NCBI GenBank assembly: GCA_014904845.1
Contig: MU119660.1
Location: forward strand, 1 to 31,443
Origin: Acephala macrosclerotiorum
Lineage: Eukaryota > Ascomycota > Leotiomycetes > Helotiales > Mollisiaceae
Direction of reading: 5' to 3'
DNA: 31,443 nucleotides
Positions 10,666 through 21,154 of this stretch are shown piece by piece. The translations under genes and the position numbers were made by a program. The first letter of the stretch is position 1; each line of letters opens with the position of its first letter. The notes under the pieces are model-generated. The model did not search any database and had not been told where the DNA came from. It was given only the letters and a program-made list of their open reading frames with translations.

Positions 10666-11339
10666 TGCGATGCCAGATATCGATTGCGGAGGTCAATGGA
10701 GGCTCACAGATGTTCGCTTGGAAGTCGCATCGCATTTCTTGTCGCATTGAAGAGATGTCGAGTGAGATGTTAAGTTGCGTGGTCTGTTTGTCCGGTGAAG
10801 TTGGTGGGGAGACCGCTTGGCGGTAAAGCCCCGCTGTATTCTGCCACTGAATAGAGGCTCACTTCTGCTGTGGGGATGAAAACCCCCAACCCACCTCGAG
10901 TTATCGCCAGACGATTTTCACCTCCCTTTCGCATCGTCAGCCTCGGTCCTACTGAGGACTCAATGAGACCAGAGCTTCCGCTCAAATGATCTCACGAGTG
11001 CTCAATCCTTACTCCCTTGCAAGGCTGTCGAAAGCTATGCTGTGCTTCTATTTACCGCCCTCGGATTCTTTATAGGGTTGCTGTGGCCCAATCCAGAGTA
11101 AGATTCGCATCTGAGAAGTTATGCATTCGCTATCGTCAGCCAGCCACATTCAGGCGGCTGCCAATATGTGGCCGACGTGTCAAGCTCAACTTCCAATGAA
11201 CATTGCCAACTCCCTAAAACGATCTTGCGATCCTAGAGCCTGTTCTTTTAAATAATGCATTTCCCACAACTTTTTGTAAATTTTTTGATTGTTGTATCCA
11301 CCTTCATAAATTCGTTTATATACAGTGAATTGGTCGCCG
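10666..11339. promoter_or_regulatory. Divergent intergenic region between nuclease-like and membrane protein genes
   Basis: About 670 bp separates two head-to-head genes and should hold both promoters. No specific TATA box, binding site or RNA gene is identified. Open frames here (10770-10985, 11017-11199) have no supporting features. Confidence 0.4.
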
Positions 11340-12311
11340 ATGATGTATACCCTCCTAGATTATCTTTCACGCCGTCCACTACTACCTCTCCCAACCATTC
11401 TAATGGTCGCTTGTTCTGCTTGTGTTTTGGGGACGAATTTGACTGAGCACTGGCAGCTCTGCAAGACAGAGCAAGAAATCGGCAACCTCCAACAAAGCTT
11501 GAATTTAACCCGAGTGGAGACAATACCAACACATAGCGCCCTTCAACTGAGCTGGCCGGAAACTCTTATTACCCTCGCCATCAACGTCTATGCCGTCATT
11601 CCAATCCAACCGCCAACACAGTTTGGATTCCGTGTCTAGATTTTCAAGGCTTTCATACCCTTTGCGATGATTGTCACCTGGCTGACTTCATTCATCATTG
11701 CCGAAATCAACACTGCCACTGCCGGATGGATCTCAGTCAACATGGCAGCATGGCTTATGACCATCGCTACGAGTGGCGAATACAGTGACATCCACTCAAA
11801 GGGATTGTTGCAAGGGATAGGAAGAGTCATGGTACTCTTGTCCATGATTCTCGGATATGTTCAATTCTGCCTCGCTATTGCCATCGTTGGCCAACGTCAA
11901 AACGCCTCGTCAGGCTTTGGGATGGTTGCGTACAATATTACGAACATGCACGGCTGCCGACCTTGGAACTCTACTGGCTCAGTAGAGTATCTTGAACAAG
12001 GGACCAAATTACATGCATTCAAAATCATTCAGATAGTTCAGGTCAATTATTCCTGCGTTGTACTCATCATAACTTTCTCGATGATAGGGAAAGAGGACCA
12101 CGTCACGTATAAGCTGAAATCAGTATATGCACTATGCACAATATTGCTGAGTTTTCCGCTCTTGATCTACGAGGCCATTATAGCCACGAAAGGAACACCG
12201 GTTGTGATATCAGGAAATTGTATGCTTGTAAAACTTGACCCGAAGCTAGGTTTTCTCGACTCTGAAATCGATAGCTGTTGGAAAGTTTTGGTTGGAATTA
12301 CTGGGCTATAA
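11340..12311 (+). pseudogene. Multi-pass membrane protein interrupted by an in-frame TAG
   Basis: Starting at ATG 11340 (a second ATG follows directly), one frame runs to TAA at 12309-12311, 324 codons, broken only by TAG at 11637-11639. About six or seven hydrophobic segments are visible: LPTILMVACSACVLG, TLITLAINVYAVI, then after the TAG FIPFAMIVTWLTSFIIA, WISVNMAAWLMTIA, VMVLLSMILGYVQFCLAIAIV, CVVLIITFSMIG and ALCTILLSFPLLIYEAIIA. Conserved-looking cysteines (HGCRPW, GNCMLV, DSCW) may form extracellular disulfides. The hydrophobic pattern continues across the TAG, so a nonsense mutation fits best. A 54-nt in-frame intron ending at CTAG 11639 could remove the stop, but its donor would be GTCTAT, which is poor. 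I do not recognise the family. Confidence 0.6.
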
Positions 12312-13131
12312 TATCGGGGACTCATTTGGCTGCGAACGGGAGCTTCAAGATAAACCCTAAAAATGGGGAGAGTACGTGGGTTAGAGGATCCGAGTCTTTA
12401 TTAAAAGACTCTAACAATACCCTCGGGAGACTTTTTCTTCCTCTTCGCATCTCAAATATTTCTACCAAGCACTCGCTGAATCAGATGCGTGGCCCAGCTG
12501 TTTTTTCCTGGGTAAACTCTCGCAAGGATACTCTCTTCACGCCCTCATCGGCTAAGTCCTATGCTTCAGATCGGAGCAGGGACCAGTACTCATGCGGATG
12601 AGGCGTCTCCCGAAAATCTTCACCATACAACTTTCCGTATATCATCCAGGCCAATCGATCGATCGTAATGAACCCAAAGCCTGGGTATTGCCAAGCTCTT
12701 GGTAGAAGCGGGGTTCAAAGCATGCTCTTCGATCGGACGGCACGGACTTTGACTAAGCGTTTCAAGGAGCTTATCGCAAATTTGTAAAGTGCTTCGTGTT
12801 TCTGAATGCCTTCGTTTTTCTTGGCTGAAGCACGTGAGAATAGCCCCCACGAGCTGAGTGCAGATATAAGATCATGTAGTAGCACCTTCATTCCAAGTGG
12901 GAAATATGCTGAACTTAATCCTTACAAGTACAGCAACACCTTTTTCATCCTTCCCTCTAAGGCTTGGGGAATTGTGTACGGGTGAAAATTGCTGGAGCGG
13001 CGTTTGCAAGATCCAATTCAACTCCGACCCAGAGCCATGATCTAGGTTACACGAGCTCATCTCAAACTCATCTTCCCGCTAGTGTGCATATCGATCGAGA
13101 AAGTTTCAGAATTCTCCCTTCTCCTTCGAAG
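12312..13131. other. Intergenic region between convergent genes; nothing recognised
   Basis: Several short open frames are present (12278-12601, 12620-12850, 12872-13060), but none shows a domain, transmembrane pattern or credible intron structure. Confidence 0.5.
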
Positions 13132-14751
13132 TTAATGATGGAAACGAAGTACGAAGCTTTTCACAAACCTCGCTCGGGAATCTGACATCAACTCGCCATT
13201 TCCTCTCCTATCTGCCAAATGAAGCTTCATAGACAAAGGCGGCTTCTGGAAGACAGTAAACACTTTCTGCCCTTCAGTCCAATGATAACTCCCAGGCATG
13301 AGCTCGAACTCAAAATTCCACGCCATCCTCGCCATGATCAAACGCATCTCCGCATACGCGAGGTTCTTCCCAATGCAGTTTCTCGGACCGTGAGAAAATG
13401 GCTGCATCGCGGCACGATCATCATCTGCAAATTTGGGATCATAAAGAGGATGCGAGGAAGGCAGCCAGCGTTCTGGGATAAATTGATCGGCGTGAAGGAA
13501 GTTGGATTCTCGGTGGTACGTAGACCATTGGTGGATCCAGATCTTTGTCTGAGATTTTGGTCAGTCAAATATCAGGCGACGGATGAGAAAAAAAATACTT
13601 ACACCTTCGGGGATGTACTCTCCGTTTATCGTACCTCCTGGGGAAATACGAGGCGGCATCATAGCTGCCGGAGGGTAGATCCTCAATCCTTCCTCAAGAC
13701 ATGCGTGCAAGTACGGCAGGGCAGCTGCAGAGCGCATGGTGATTTCCTCCTCAGAGTTGAATTTCTCTCGAATCTCAGTCGTCAATCTACGCCAGACAGT
13801 CGTATTGCGACTCAAATAGTACGACAACCCCGAGAGAAGTGTAGCAGTAGTCTCGCTGCCGGCAACAATGAAGGATTCAGAGTTACCGATGATCTCTTGG
13901 TGATTCGAAGGAGCGGTTTCAGAAAGGGATAATCGGCGAAAACCCTCATTTGTGATCCTACTTTGATGAAGGAGAAGATCATGCTAACCCACGGATGCAT
14001 GGTACTAGTCTCGAGGCAATGGAATGGATCTCCAAACGCGAGATCACCTAGGGCAAGATCAGCATTCATTGAAGACGAATAGGACAATGACACCATACCA
14101 ATGATGTCAAACGTGGTGTAGTTATACCACTTGACGATGTCAAATGCTTCACCCATGGCAACGTTCTCCTTGAATCGTTGCATCAAAAGATCAACATATC
14201 CCTTGATCAGATTTTCCTGCTCAGTGAGCGCCGAGCCAGAGAAAGCATGAGCAATCAGTCGTCTTTGACGTCGATGGTCTTCCCTGCTAGCCGTGAAGAT
14301 GTCCTGAATACCGCTGCCGTTGACGCCATTACCACTATCTGCAGGGCGGTAAAAGAGTATGTCCTTCTTGAACTCTACCTCCCCAACCTTCTTATGGCCA
14401 AAGGCATCATTCCAACCAATCGACCCATCGATTGATAATTCGTTTGGTGCTACGCGGATGATGTTACCATGCTTGTCGTGCAAATCTCGAATTTCCTTGT
14501 AGAATGTCCCTTGTACTTCCCGATAGTAGAATTGCGGCAGGCCAGATACAGCCAGATGCGTTGGCCCAGGGTACCTGGAGAGGGGATGAAAGTAGAGGCG
14601 GTAGAGGATGAGTCCGATTCGATAGAGAAAGAACTGAATGTGTTAGCTTAGCCAGGAGATTTAAGCGAGAGGGAAAGGGGAGAGTTTCTCGTCAACTTAC
14701 GAGGCAGATGCATCCAACGAGAGCCGGTGCGGTGACCGAGACAAATCCCAT
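13132..14751 (-). pseudogene. Cytochrome P450 with internal deletion and frameshift
   Basis: Exon 1 (14751-14701) starts at ATG with a membrane anchor. Intron 14700-14634 has GTAAGT, GCTAAC and TTCAG. Exon 2 (14633-14099) holds FLYRIGLILYRLYFHPLS and RYPGP, the typical N-terminus, and HGNIIRVAPNEL. Intron 14098-14048 (51 bp, GTATGG..CTAG) keeps the frame even if unspliced; splicing gives the family motif TTFDIIGDLAFGDPFHCLE. Exon 3 holds the I-helix AGSETTATLL, the ExxR motif (EGLR) and YIPEG. Intron 13602-13549 has GTAAGT and CTCAG. Exon 4 holds PERW and the haem loop FSHGPRNCIG with its Cys ligand, and ends at TAA 13134-13132. Between LKPLLR and NHQEIIGNSESF (near 13905) about 45 residues usual in this family are missing and the frame shifts by one, so normal translation would end at 13812 before the I-helix. 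It resembles fungal class II P450s of the Tri11/CYP65-like type; the substrate is unknown. Confidence 0.88.
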
Positions 14752-15563
14752 AGCTGTTTCTATGACAGGGCGATTTACGTATCCAAATCAGTGTGTAACT
14801 AAGTCCGGTAGTGATGGACGTTTTTTGTTGGGAGACAATTAGCTGGTTATTCAGTGTCAAAGTCGGCTTACTATTTACGGAATTTCGACTGAAAGGTCGA
14901 TTTAAGACACTCGAGCGACCTTATCTTCCGCCGGGATGGGTCATAGACAATCGCCGAGTATCAACCCTGGGAGAATCTGCGAAACAAATCTTGGGGTTTG
15001 TATTGGACCATATTCGCCATCATGGACGGTAGTGCTTTAAACTTCCGCCGGCACTTGTGACGTGCATGCGGCATCCCGGTCCGGCTGCAGACATCCTCGC
15101 TTCCACCCCAATATATCAACCTCTTTCAGAAGAAATGCTCATGCCGATCTCTTGGAAGTGGGCTCGGCTCGCGGATACATTTTTAAGCCGTCAAAGGCGG
15201 AGAAAGGGTTGCATAATTCGTCCACAACTTGCAAAACAACAGCTGAGATCCGCTCGCTTCGATGCATATGACATGTATCACAAACAACGCCAAGCTCAGG
15301 GTTTCCATCTGATGTCCACTATCCACTCGCACCTTTCAAGTTTTGGATAGTTGCCACCCACCCATTCGAGCTGGGACTTCGTGGTGTATCCCACGACGAA
15401 GACGACTTGACTGGAGCTCGAATCTGGTCGCTTTTCACTCTCTTGTTCGTTCCAAACTATGCTCATTAAAAATCATGCAAAAGGATAGATTCTTGATCTG
15501 ATCACGTACAATGACTGTGGCGACCAAAATCTATCGCGAACCAGTTCGAGTTCAAGTAAATGT
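14752..15563. promoter_or_regulatory. P450 upstream region with CGG-rich candidate sites
   Basis: About 800 bp separates the P450 start from the end of the Zn2Cys6 gene. CTTCCGCCGG occurs twice on the + strand (14925-14934 and 15042-15051) and CCGGTCCGG, a near-palindrome of CGG triplets, at 15076-15084. Zn2Cys6 regulators commonly bind paired CGG triplets, so these are candidate sites for the neighbouring regulator. That is inference from proximity and triplet content. No gene is supported here. Confidence 0.35.
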
Positions 15564-16782
15564 TTACCAGCATGGAGGCTGTTTCATCGGCCATTCAAGC
15601 CAAGGTCTCCATTTTGGTGAAAGGACTTCATGAATCGACGATAGAAGATTCTGTCCTAGACCTCTCAAGTACCAGACCTTTTCAATCTTCTTTATGAGAA
15701 CGCAATAGTGTGCCAGTATTATGAGTGCTACTGGGTGCTGATGGTGTAGCAGTCGTAAATATTCCGCCGGAACTACACCGGGCCACGTAACAAATCCAGC
15801 CTCGAGCTCAGGGAATGCTAGAATTTTGCGCAGTTCATCAAGGGAAATTTGACAAGCGATCGTCTCTTGGACATCGGAAAATTCGTCGCAAGATGATATG
15901 AGTTGTTGAACATCAACCAGGTGACTATCGTTGGGGTTGTTGACATAAGATATAGGTTTTGATGGTCCAACTAGTAACGGAGCGTATGGACCCTGGGCCA
16001 AAGTAGACCAGTTGCCTTTGAGAAGGACCATAAGACTACGCAAGGCATGGAACCAATGCGGAGAACCATCTTCAAGGCCAGGGATTCGAGACGTGGAAGC
16101 TTCAAGAGAGACTTCAGAAGCAAGTATGAACAGGATGACAAAACCGGAGAAGGAAAAAACGGCATGGCAAGTCTCATTGCTAAAATTCTGTGCCAGAGGT
16201 TTTCGAAAAGAAGGTAAAGCTAGCTGCTCATGAATCGATGCAAGAACAGAGAGCTTCCTGGCGCGATCGGGTTGGATTCGAGAGAGGTGAAGACCCGACA
16301 AAGCGAGAATGCCATGCATGAGGAAGTCGTGCTTGAGTGCCATGCGTGGTATATCAACTCGCCAGATGTCTATGTGTTTCGACCGAGACAAGACTAGGTT
16401 AGTGGCTGAGGTATAATGATGGAGTAGCTCAAGGCTATCGGTGTCTAGGAACGCAGGCTGGAAATATTGCGGTGAACATGTCGAAGGTCGATTCCTCAAG
16501 CTCACTCCTTCCGGCCTTATCCGCATTGGCTTTTGGAAAGGTATAGGAGGATGCGAACTAGGGGTAAGGAAAGCTATGCTGCACGAAAGCTTACGCTTCC
16601 TGCAAGCTCTGCATATGGGATGGCCTTCGTCGCACTGTTTTGGATCAGCATGCAGTCAAATCACATGACACTAGTCAAACAGTTGTAAGATGACACTGAT
16701 TGGTGTCGGGACAACTGACCTTGACTTTGCGGGCTTTACATTGACTACATCCAGTCTTTGTTTTCTGATGAGGTCTCTTCGT
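15564..16782 (-). CDS. Zn2Cys6 transcription factor with Fungal_trans_2-type regulatory domain; start codon not found
   Basis: The binuclear zinc cluster is split by an intron, as in many fungal regulators: TGCSQCKARKVK is followed by CDEGHPICRACRKRKLSC after an 85-bp intron at 16719-16635 (GTCAGT donor, AACAG acceptor). All six cysteines are present. The second exon runs to TAG 15566-15564 with LELLHHYTSATNLVL, WRVDIPRMALKHDFLMHGIL, LSGLHLSRIQPDRA and the C-terminal WRPWLEWP, which fit the Fungal_trans_2 body seen in sterol-uptake-type regulators. It should act in the nucleus and bind CGG-containing sites. The odd point is the 5' end: upstream of the cluster the frame closes at TGA 16836-16834 with no ATG between. 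An ACG at 16782-16780, before KRPHQKTKTGC, lies where the family usually starts; a small unseen 5' exon is the alternative. The gene lies between the hydrolase and P450 genes in the same orientation. Confidence 0.82.
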
Positions 16783-17365
16783 AACTGGCAGAACGTTGGC
16801 AAGTGTTCCAACCCGGTTCTCCCATGAGTCGAGTCAACTGAGTCGCAGCTCTCGCTCGCTAGATATTGTGGTAGGCACCGGATCACAGGATTGGCTTTTG
16901 GATCATTGATCTGTGCAGCCTTTGAGAAATATAGACTCCAAAATGGAGTGACTCCAATGTATTCTGTTCTCAAAAGATTCTGTATGGGGTTCTCGTCAGC
17001 TCACGGCCCCTCTTCGCCTCGGTCCGCTGCAGCCTTGATTGGCTATATCTATTTTAAGACATATGAGGGGAAGAGGGCAACTTGGACCTGAGCACTTGTG
17101 CATTTTGAAAAGTAGATCTCGAGTTCGGACATGGTCGATTTGGATGAATTTGTGACGCTGGATATTACTATTATCCGCATTCGTGTTGATTTCATGATTA
17201 TGTCCGCATCCTCAAGGACGTTCCTCTTCTAAAGTGCGAGACGTGCATCGCCAAGCGAGACGGTGCGCTGAATTTAGAAACCTCTACCCGAGATTTAGGG
17301 CATTTGTCACTGTAACTTTAGGCTTCATTCCTTGAAGTACACCACCTCCCCACGTGCGACACGGA
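16783..17365. other. Intergenic; presumed promoter of the Zn2Cys6 gene
   Basis: About 580 bp lies between the regulator and the end of the hydrolase gene. An open frame on the minus strand (16671-16973) overlaps the zinc-cluster exon in another frame and is a shadow. Nothing else is recognised. Confidence 0.45.
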
Positions 17366-18388
17366 TTATCCACGCAACCATCCCATCAGAGCAGCATGAA
17401 ATGTATCTGGTTCCTGAATCTGAGGCGCATGTCCCAAATCTGGAAACTCTATCAAGGTCGACCCATTAATCATCGCCGCGACCTGCTTCCCCAGCACATT
17501 ATAATGACCGATCTTCGCCTGGACATCCGGTGGAGACCAAGCCTTCCCAATCGCCGTGTTGTCCTTGTCACCAATCATCAAGAGCGTCTTTGGCTTCAGA
17601 AGCGGGAACTCGTAGACGACGGGTTGAGTGAGAACCATGTCTGTTATCTGAGCTTGGTTGTAGGTGAACTTCTTGGCTTCGGTTCCATGGTAAATGCTGT
17701 TGAGCATGTTGACCCAGATGTCATAGCTTGTATTCCATGTGTTGACGTAGTAAGTAGATTTCTCGTAGGCTCGGATGCTGGTGTAATTGCTTTCGAGCTC
17801 GGTTACCCAGGAGGTATCGAGGGGTTGCCAGGGCACTCCAAGAGCCTTCCAGTCTTCAAGCCCAATCGGGTTAACAAGAACAAGGTCCGTTACATTGGAT
17901 GGATACATCAAAGAGAATCTGGTTGCCAACATGCCACCCATCGAATGACCGATCAGAGTCACGTTCTCGATACCCAGGATTGTCAGCAGTCCCATCGTGT
18001 TATGAGCAAATTGTTGGAGACTGAATTGATAGCTATCCGGCTTTGTAGATTTACAAAAACCGATCTGATCGGGAAGAATGACACGGTAGCCAGCTTGAGC
18101 AAGAATGATAGCGGTGGCATTCCAGGTCGGGCCGCAGAAGTTTTTGCCGTGTGTCAGAAGAGCCGTCTTGTTGTTAGGTGGTCCGGTTGGTGGGACATCC
18201 ATGAAAGCCATCTCCAGAGTCTGGTTATGCTGCGTTGTGAACTCGTAGAGCTTGACTGGCCATGGGTAGGTGAAATTGGATCCGTTCAAGTCGTCGGGAA
18301 TGTGGTGCTCTTTGATCAAATCGCCCAGAGTAGGAGACAGGAGGCCGAGAAGCTCAAAGATGACTAATATCCATTGAAGAGACTTCAT
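17366..18388 (-). CDS. Secreted alpha/beta hydrolase
   Basis: A single exon of 340 residues from ATG 18388-18386 to TAA 17368-17366. An in-frame ATG at 18436 would add 16 residues before the signal peptide; the inner start is preferred because it gives a clean signal sequence (MKSLQWILVIFELLGLL, probably cut near residue 22). The fold is clear: HGKNF (80-84, oxyanion loop), the nucleophile elbow GHSMGG with Ser149, an acid in MIGDKD (Asp274 or Asp276), and the catalytic His320 in DLGHAPQ. About nine N-x-S/T sites (NFT, NQT, NKT, NAT, NVT, NYT, NTS, NGS) fit an extracellular glycoprotein. It resembles proline iminopeptidase/epoxide hydrolase-like members, but the substrate cannot be told. It is intact and co-oriented with the regulator and P450, so it may belong to the same small pathway or simply be a neighbour. 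Confidence 0.92.
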   Translation of the reverse strand: MKSLQWILVIFELLGLLSPTLGDLIKEHHIPDDLNGSNFTYPWPVKLYEFTTQHNQTLEMAFMDVPPTGPPNNKTALLTHGKNFCGPTWNATAIILAQAGYRVILPDQIGFCKSTKPDSYQFSLQQFAHNTMGLLTILGIENVTLIGHSMGGMLATRFSLMYPSNVTDLVLVNPIGLEDWKALGVPWQPLDTSWVTELESNYTSIRAYEKSTYYVNTWNTSYDIWVNMLNSIYHGTEAKKFTYNQAQITDMVLTQPVVYEFPLLKPKTLLMIGDKDNTAIGKAWSPPDVQAKIGHYNVLGKQVAAMINGSTLIEFPDLGHAPQIQEPDTFHAALMGWLRG

Positions 18389-18952
18389 CTTAATTGGATG
18401 GAGTTCGAATCTAGCCGAATTTTCAGCTTCCTTCAAATTGATCTTTGCGAGAACTAACCTGGTGTACTCCCTAAAAGAGGCAGTCTTAACCTTTCAACAG
18501 GGTTGGTTCGCCTTCGTGGACTTCGTAGAAGACTAATATCACCTTAAAGGAGAAGCCGATCAGGTGTCAAAGTGCGTAAAGCATTGAATTTGAAACCTTA
18601 CTATGCACAATTATCACTGGGAAAGAGCGAATAATTCTGTAGAAATCGGGAGAAAGTGTTCGGAAAAATGTTGTTGTACAGTACCCCGCTACTCGGCAAT
18701 GCGGAGTAGTATCACCGAAAGATACGAGATTCAAAAGTTCCTTGTTCCTGAATTCTTCCAAGCGACCTTCATCCTTGCTGTTAACATGTGAGCGGGAGGT
18801 GAATATAGTAGCTGCCATAAAGCTGCGCCACAAAGAAGCGTTTAGCCCTAGCTCCTTCGAAACTTTATTATTTCTCTTTAATTTAGATAGCTCTGCAACT
18901 GACGAACATTTGAATTGATATCGATGTCTGAGTGTCATCAATTACAGGCATC
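18389..18952. other. Divergent intergenic region; no supported gene
   Basis: This lies between the minus-strand hydrolase and the + strand pseudogene. The open frame 18567-18941 on the minus strand has no recognisable features. Confidence 0.5.
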
Positions 18953-20715
18953 ATGGAAGCGCCGAAATGGGAATTTGTAAACTTCGATAAGCTAGTTAAG
19001 AAGCAAGGTGAAGGCTCACAGAAGCTGGTCAGAGCAGCTGCAATGCGAGCTTTTCGCCGCAGGGAAAGACTGCGAAGAGTAGAGACGTTCCAGAAAAGTG
19101 AGGTTAATGCGCCACTTCTCCCAATAACTACATGCGTTCATGATTTCTTCAATCGAGAAGCGCTGGCTGGCCTTGCACAGGGCTCAGGTGTAGCCGGGAC
19201 TTTCCATTCAGACAACAGTCTTGTTATGGGTATGCCGAGCCAAAACTACAGAAAGTAGGAACGGATGCTAAGATATCTTTTTCCTGTTCCAGAAGACGAT
19301 ACAGAATTTGATATTGGACAGCATATCCTCAACCTTTTTCAGGGCTTAACAGATTTAACCACGCTTGATCCCTGTTGCACACAAGCTTTGGGACTCCAAT
19401 TGCACCAGCATTATCTGCTATATCACTGTCAGTTCATCTCTTCCTTCTGAGCTCCTGACCGCTGACGTGGCATGTGTAATGTAGTCTCCTCTATAATAGC
19501 TGCGCGGCCCTTTCGGTTTGCTACAAACAAGGAACAGAGCCCAATCGACGCTTCGTGGATTCGTCAAGTACTCCAAGACGAGGTTATTCTCGAAGATACG
19601 TTCTTCAGTGCTTCTGTACATCTAGGTCGTCTCCACAACCGAGAAACCAGTCTGACCACCTTGCTACATCGAGGGAGGACTATTCAAAAGATCAACAAGA
19701 CCTTGGTCTCTAGGGAAGGAGTCAAGGATTCCGTCATTGCCGCCGTGGTATTGATGGCTTGGAGTGGGGATGCCCCTCTTCCTGTCCCACCGCACCGATA
19801 ACTGAAGGGTGTTTATCGTTAGAACTACAACGGCGATCTAGCTAAGATGCAAATATGGATGCACTCGTTGCACTGTACGCCTACGTGGAGGCTTAGAAGT
19901 CCTAGGCTTTGGGGGGATTTTGCATATGTTAATAACGCGGTACTTCTTCTAGACTCTGAACCCGCTATTATTATTCCTCAGACTAATATTCCCTCGTGGG
20001 TTAGACCTTATCTATGCGGCCTTAACCATGTCGGCGCCCAAATTCCCCTTTCTCGGTAATGAATTATCAAGCGATTCTGAATTCGCAACCTCGAACCCTC
20101 CACACGCAACTTCCCCTCTCCTGGAGCGACTCCCTGAACCTCTCCCAACTATCTTTCGGGAAATGCGTTCTCTTATGACCATGCAAGACGGATCTGGCAC
20201 CGGTGAAGTCCCGAAAAATCTCGTACTCTTTGGAAAGAAGAGATCATTGATCTATCACAGGTTGCTGTCTTCGAAACAACCAGACAGCGCCGAAAACGAC
20301 CTCCCCTTATTAGAACCTTGCAGAATTGCAGGGCTTATATCATAGAATGCATACTCGCTAGGCGTCGGCCCAAGCGAGATGTTATACAGACTCTTGAGTC
20401 AAAATTGAGGAGGGGTCTTCAAAGTGTCAGATGGGACATCAAACGAGCTTGACCTCGGGGCAGCGATCTGCCTTGTGAGAGGTCATCCTTTAGCTACATT
20501 TCATGGGAGTGTTGGCGTCTTCTAGTCCTCTGGTTACACAGTGGTATGAATCTCGTATTACCCAGTCCGTTGTCAACCTGTGCTTGAAAGACTGGAAAGA
20601 GTTCAGAGCTTGTTTGTCAGAGATGGTGATGTGGAGGGAGGAGAATGCAGATGATTTGGCTAGTAAGGCGTATTGGCAGGAAGTTCAAAAGCGAATGCGG
20701 TTTGCGATTTGTTGA
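18953..20715 (+). pseudogene. Decayed fungal transcription-factor-like gene (Fungal_trans_2-related, no zinc cluster)
   Basis: ATG 18953 begins WEFVNFDKLVKKQGEGSQ, then KLVRAAAMRAFRRRERLRR, the Arg-rich N-terminus of a large Pezizomycotina family of regulator-like proteins. A credible 57-bp intron lies at 19428-19484 (GTCAGT, CTGAC, TGTAG). In-frame stops follow at TAG 19256-19258, TAA 19799-19801 and TAG 19820-19822; each would be Gln if its T were C. The body is recognisable: IQKINKTLVSREGVKDSVIA, DLAKMQIWMHSLH and FAYVNNAVLLLDSEPAI. The frame shifts near 20030 (then PKFPFLGNELSSDSEF, EPCRIAGLI) and again near 20343, where CILARRRPKRDVIQ continues in the original frame. The last part, ASSSPLVTQWYESRI to 20715, is in a third frame and is preceded by TGA 20476-20478 and TAG 20491-20493 at likely Trp positions. 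At least five stops and three indels make it a clear pseudogene. Confidence 0.85.
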
Positions 20716-21154
20716 ATAGCTCCTGAACAAGAACGAGCGCTGCTGTGTCGTATTTGCATCCAATCGAGCTATTAAATTGCCTAAAGTGCCTCCCAGCCCC
20801 CTGACCTTATGCGAGGTACGCGAGTCCGAATTGGGAAGTCCCTTGGCTTAGCATGCATTTGCGGGGTCAATTCGGCGACGTTGTGGCCCAACAACATTTC
20901 AATTGTTCAAATATTATCTCAATATGCATGTTGTCAGATTGTACCTTGCCATCGGGGAAGCACTGTGTTCGGCATTCACATTGTATGGCTAAAATCCCAC
21001 GAGGCAAAGTTTGCTCCTCCGAGTTTTTTAGTGCCTAGAATGTCCAGGAGCCACCTTATTGTCGACGTCTCTATTAGGATTGAGAAGCGGCTCAGTGCTG
21101 ATGTAAACTTTAATACTCGGTCTCAAAATACTCAAAGGGCCTGAATTTTTGCAT
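20716..21154. other. Intergenic; nothing recognised
   Basis: Ordinary base composition. Open frames such as 20809-21144 lack domains or supporting structure. Confidence 0.5.

Noticed and set aside
14048..14098. Reading the 17 residues MVSLSYSSSMNADLALG as part of the P450
   Set aside because: The stretch is a 51-bp intron that happens to be in frame without stops; removing it restores the conserved FDIIGDLAFG motif.
15057..15350. 97-codon + strand ORF between the P450 and the regulator
   Set aside because: Starts with GTG, has no domain, and lies in a promoter-like region.
16671..16973. 100-codon minus-strand ORF over the zinc-cluster exon
   Set aside because: It is a shadow frame; the Zn2Cys6 motif is in another frame of the same strand and splices cleanly.
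17354..18367. 337-codon + strand ORF antisense to the hydrolase
   Set aside because: Starts and ends within the antisense of a clear alpha/beta hydrolase; no motif of its own.
20809..21144. 111-codon + strand ORF before the foldback element
   Set aside because: No recognisable features and no credible gene structure.
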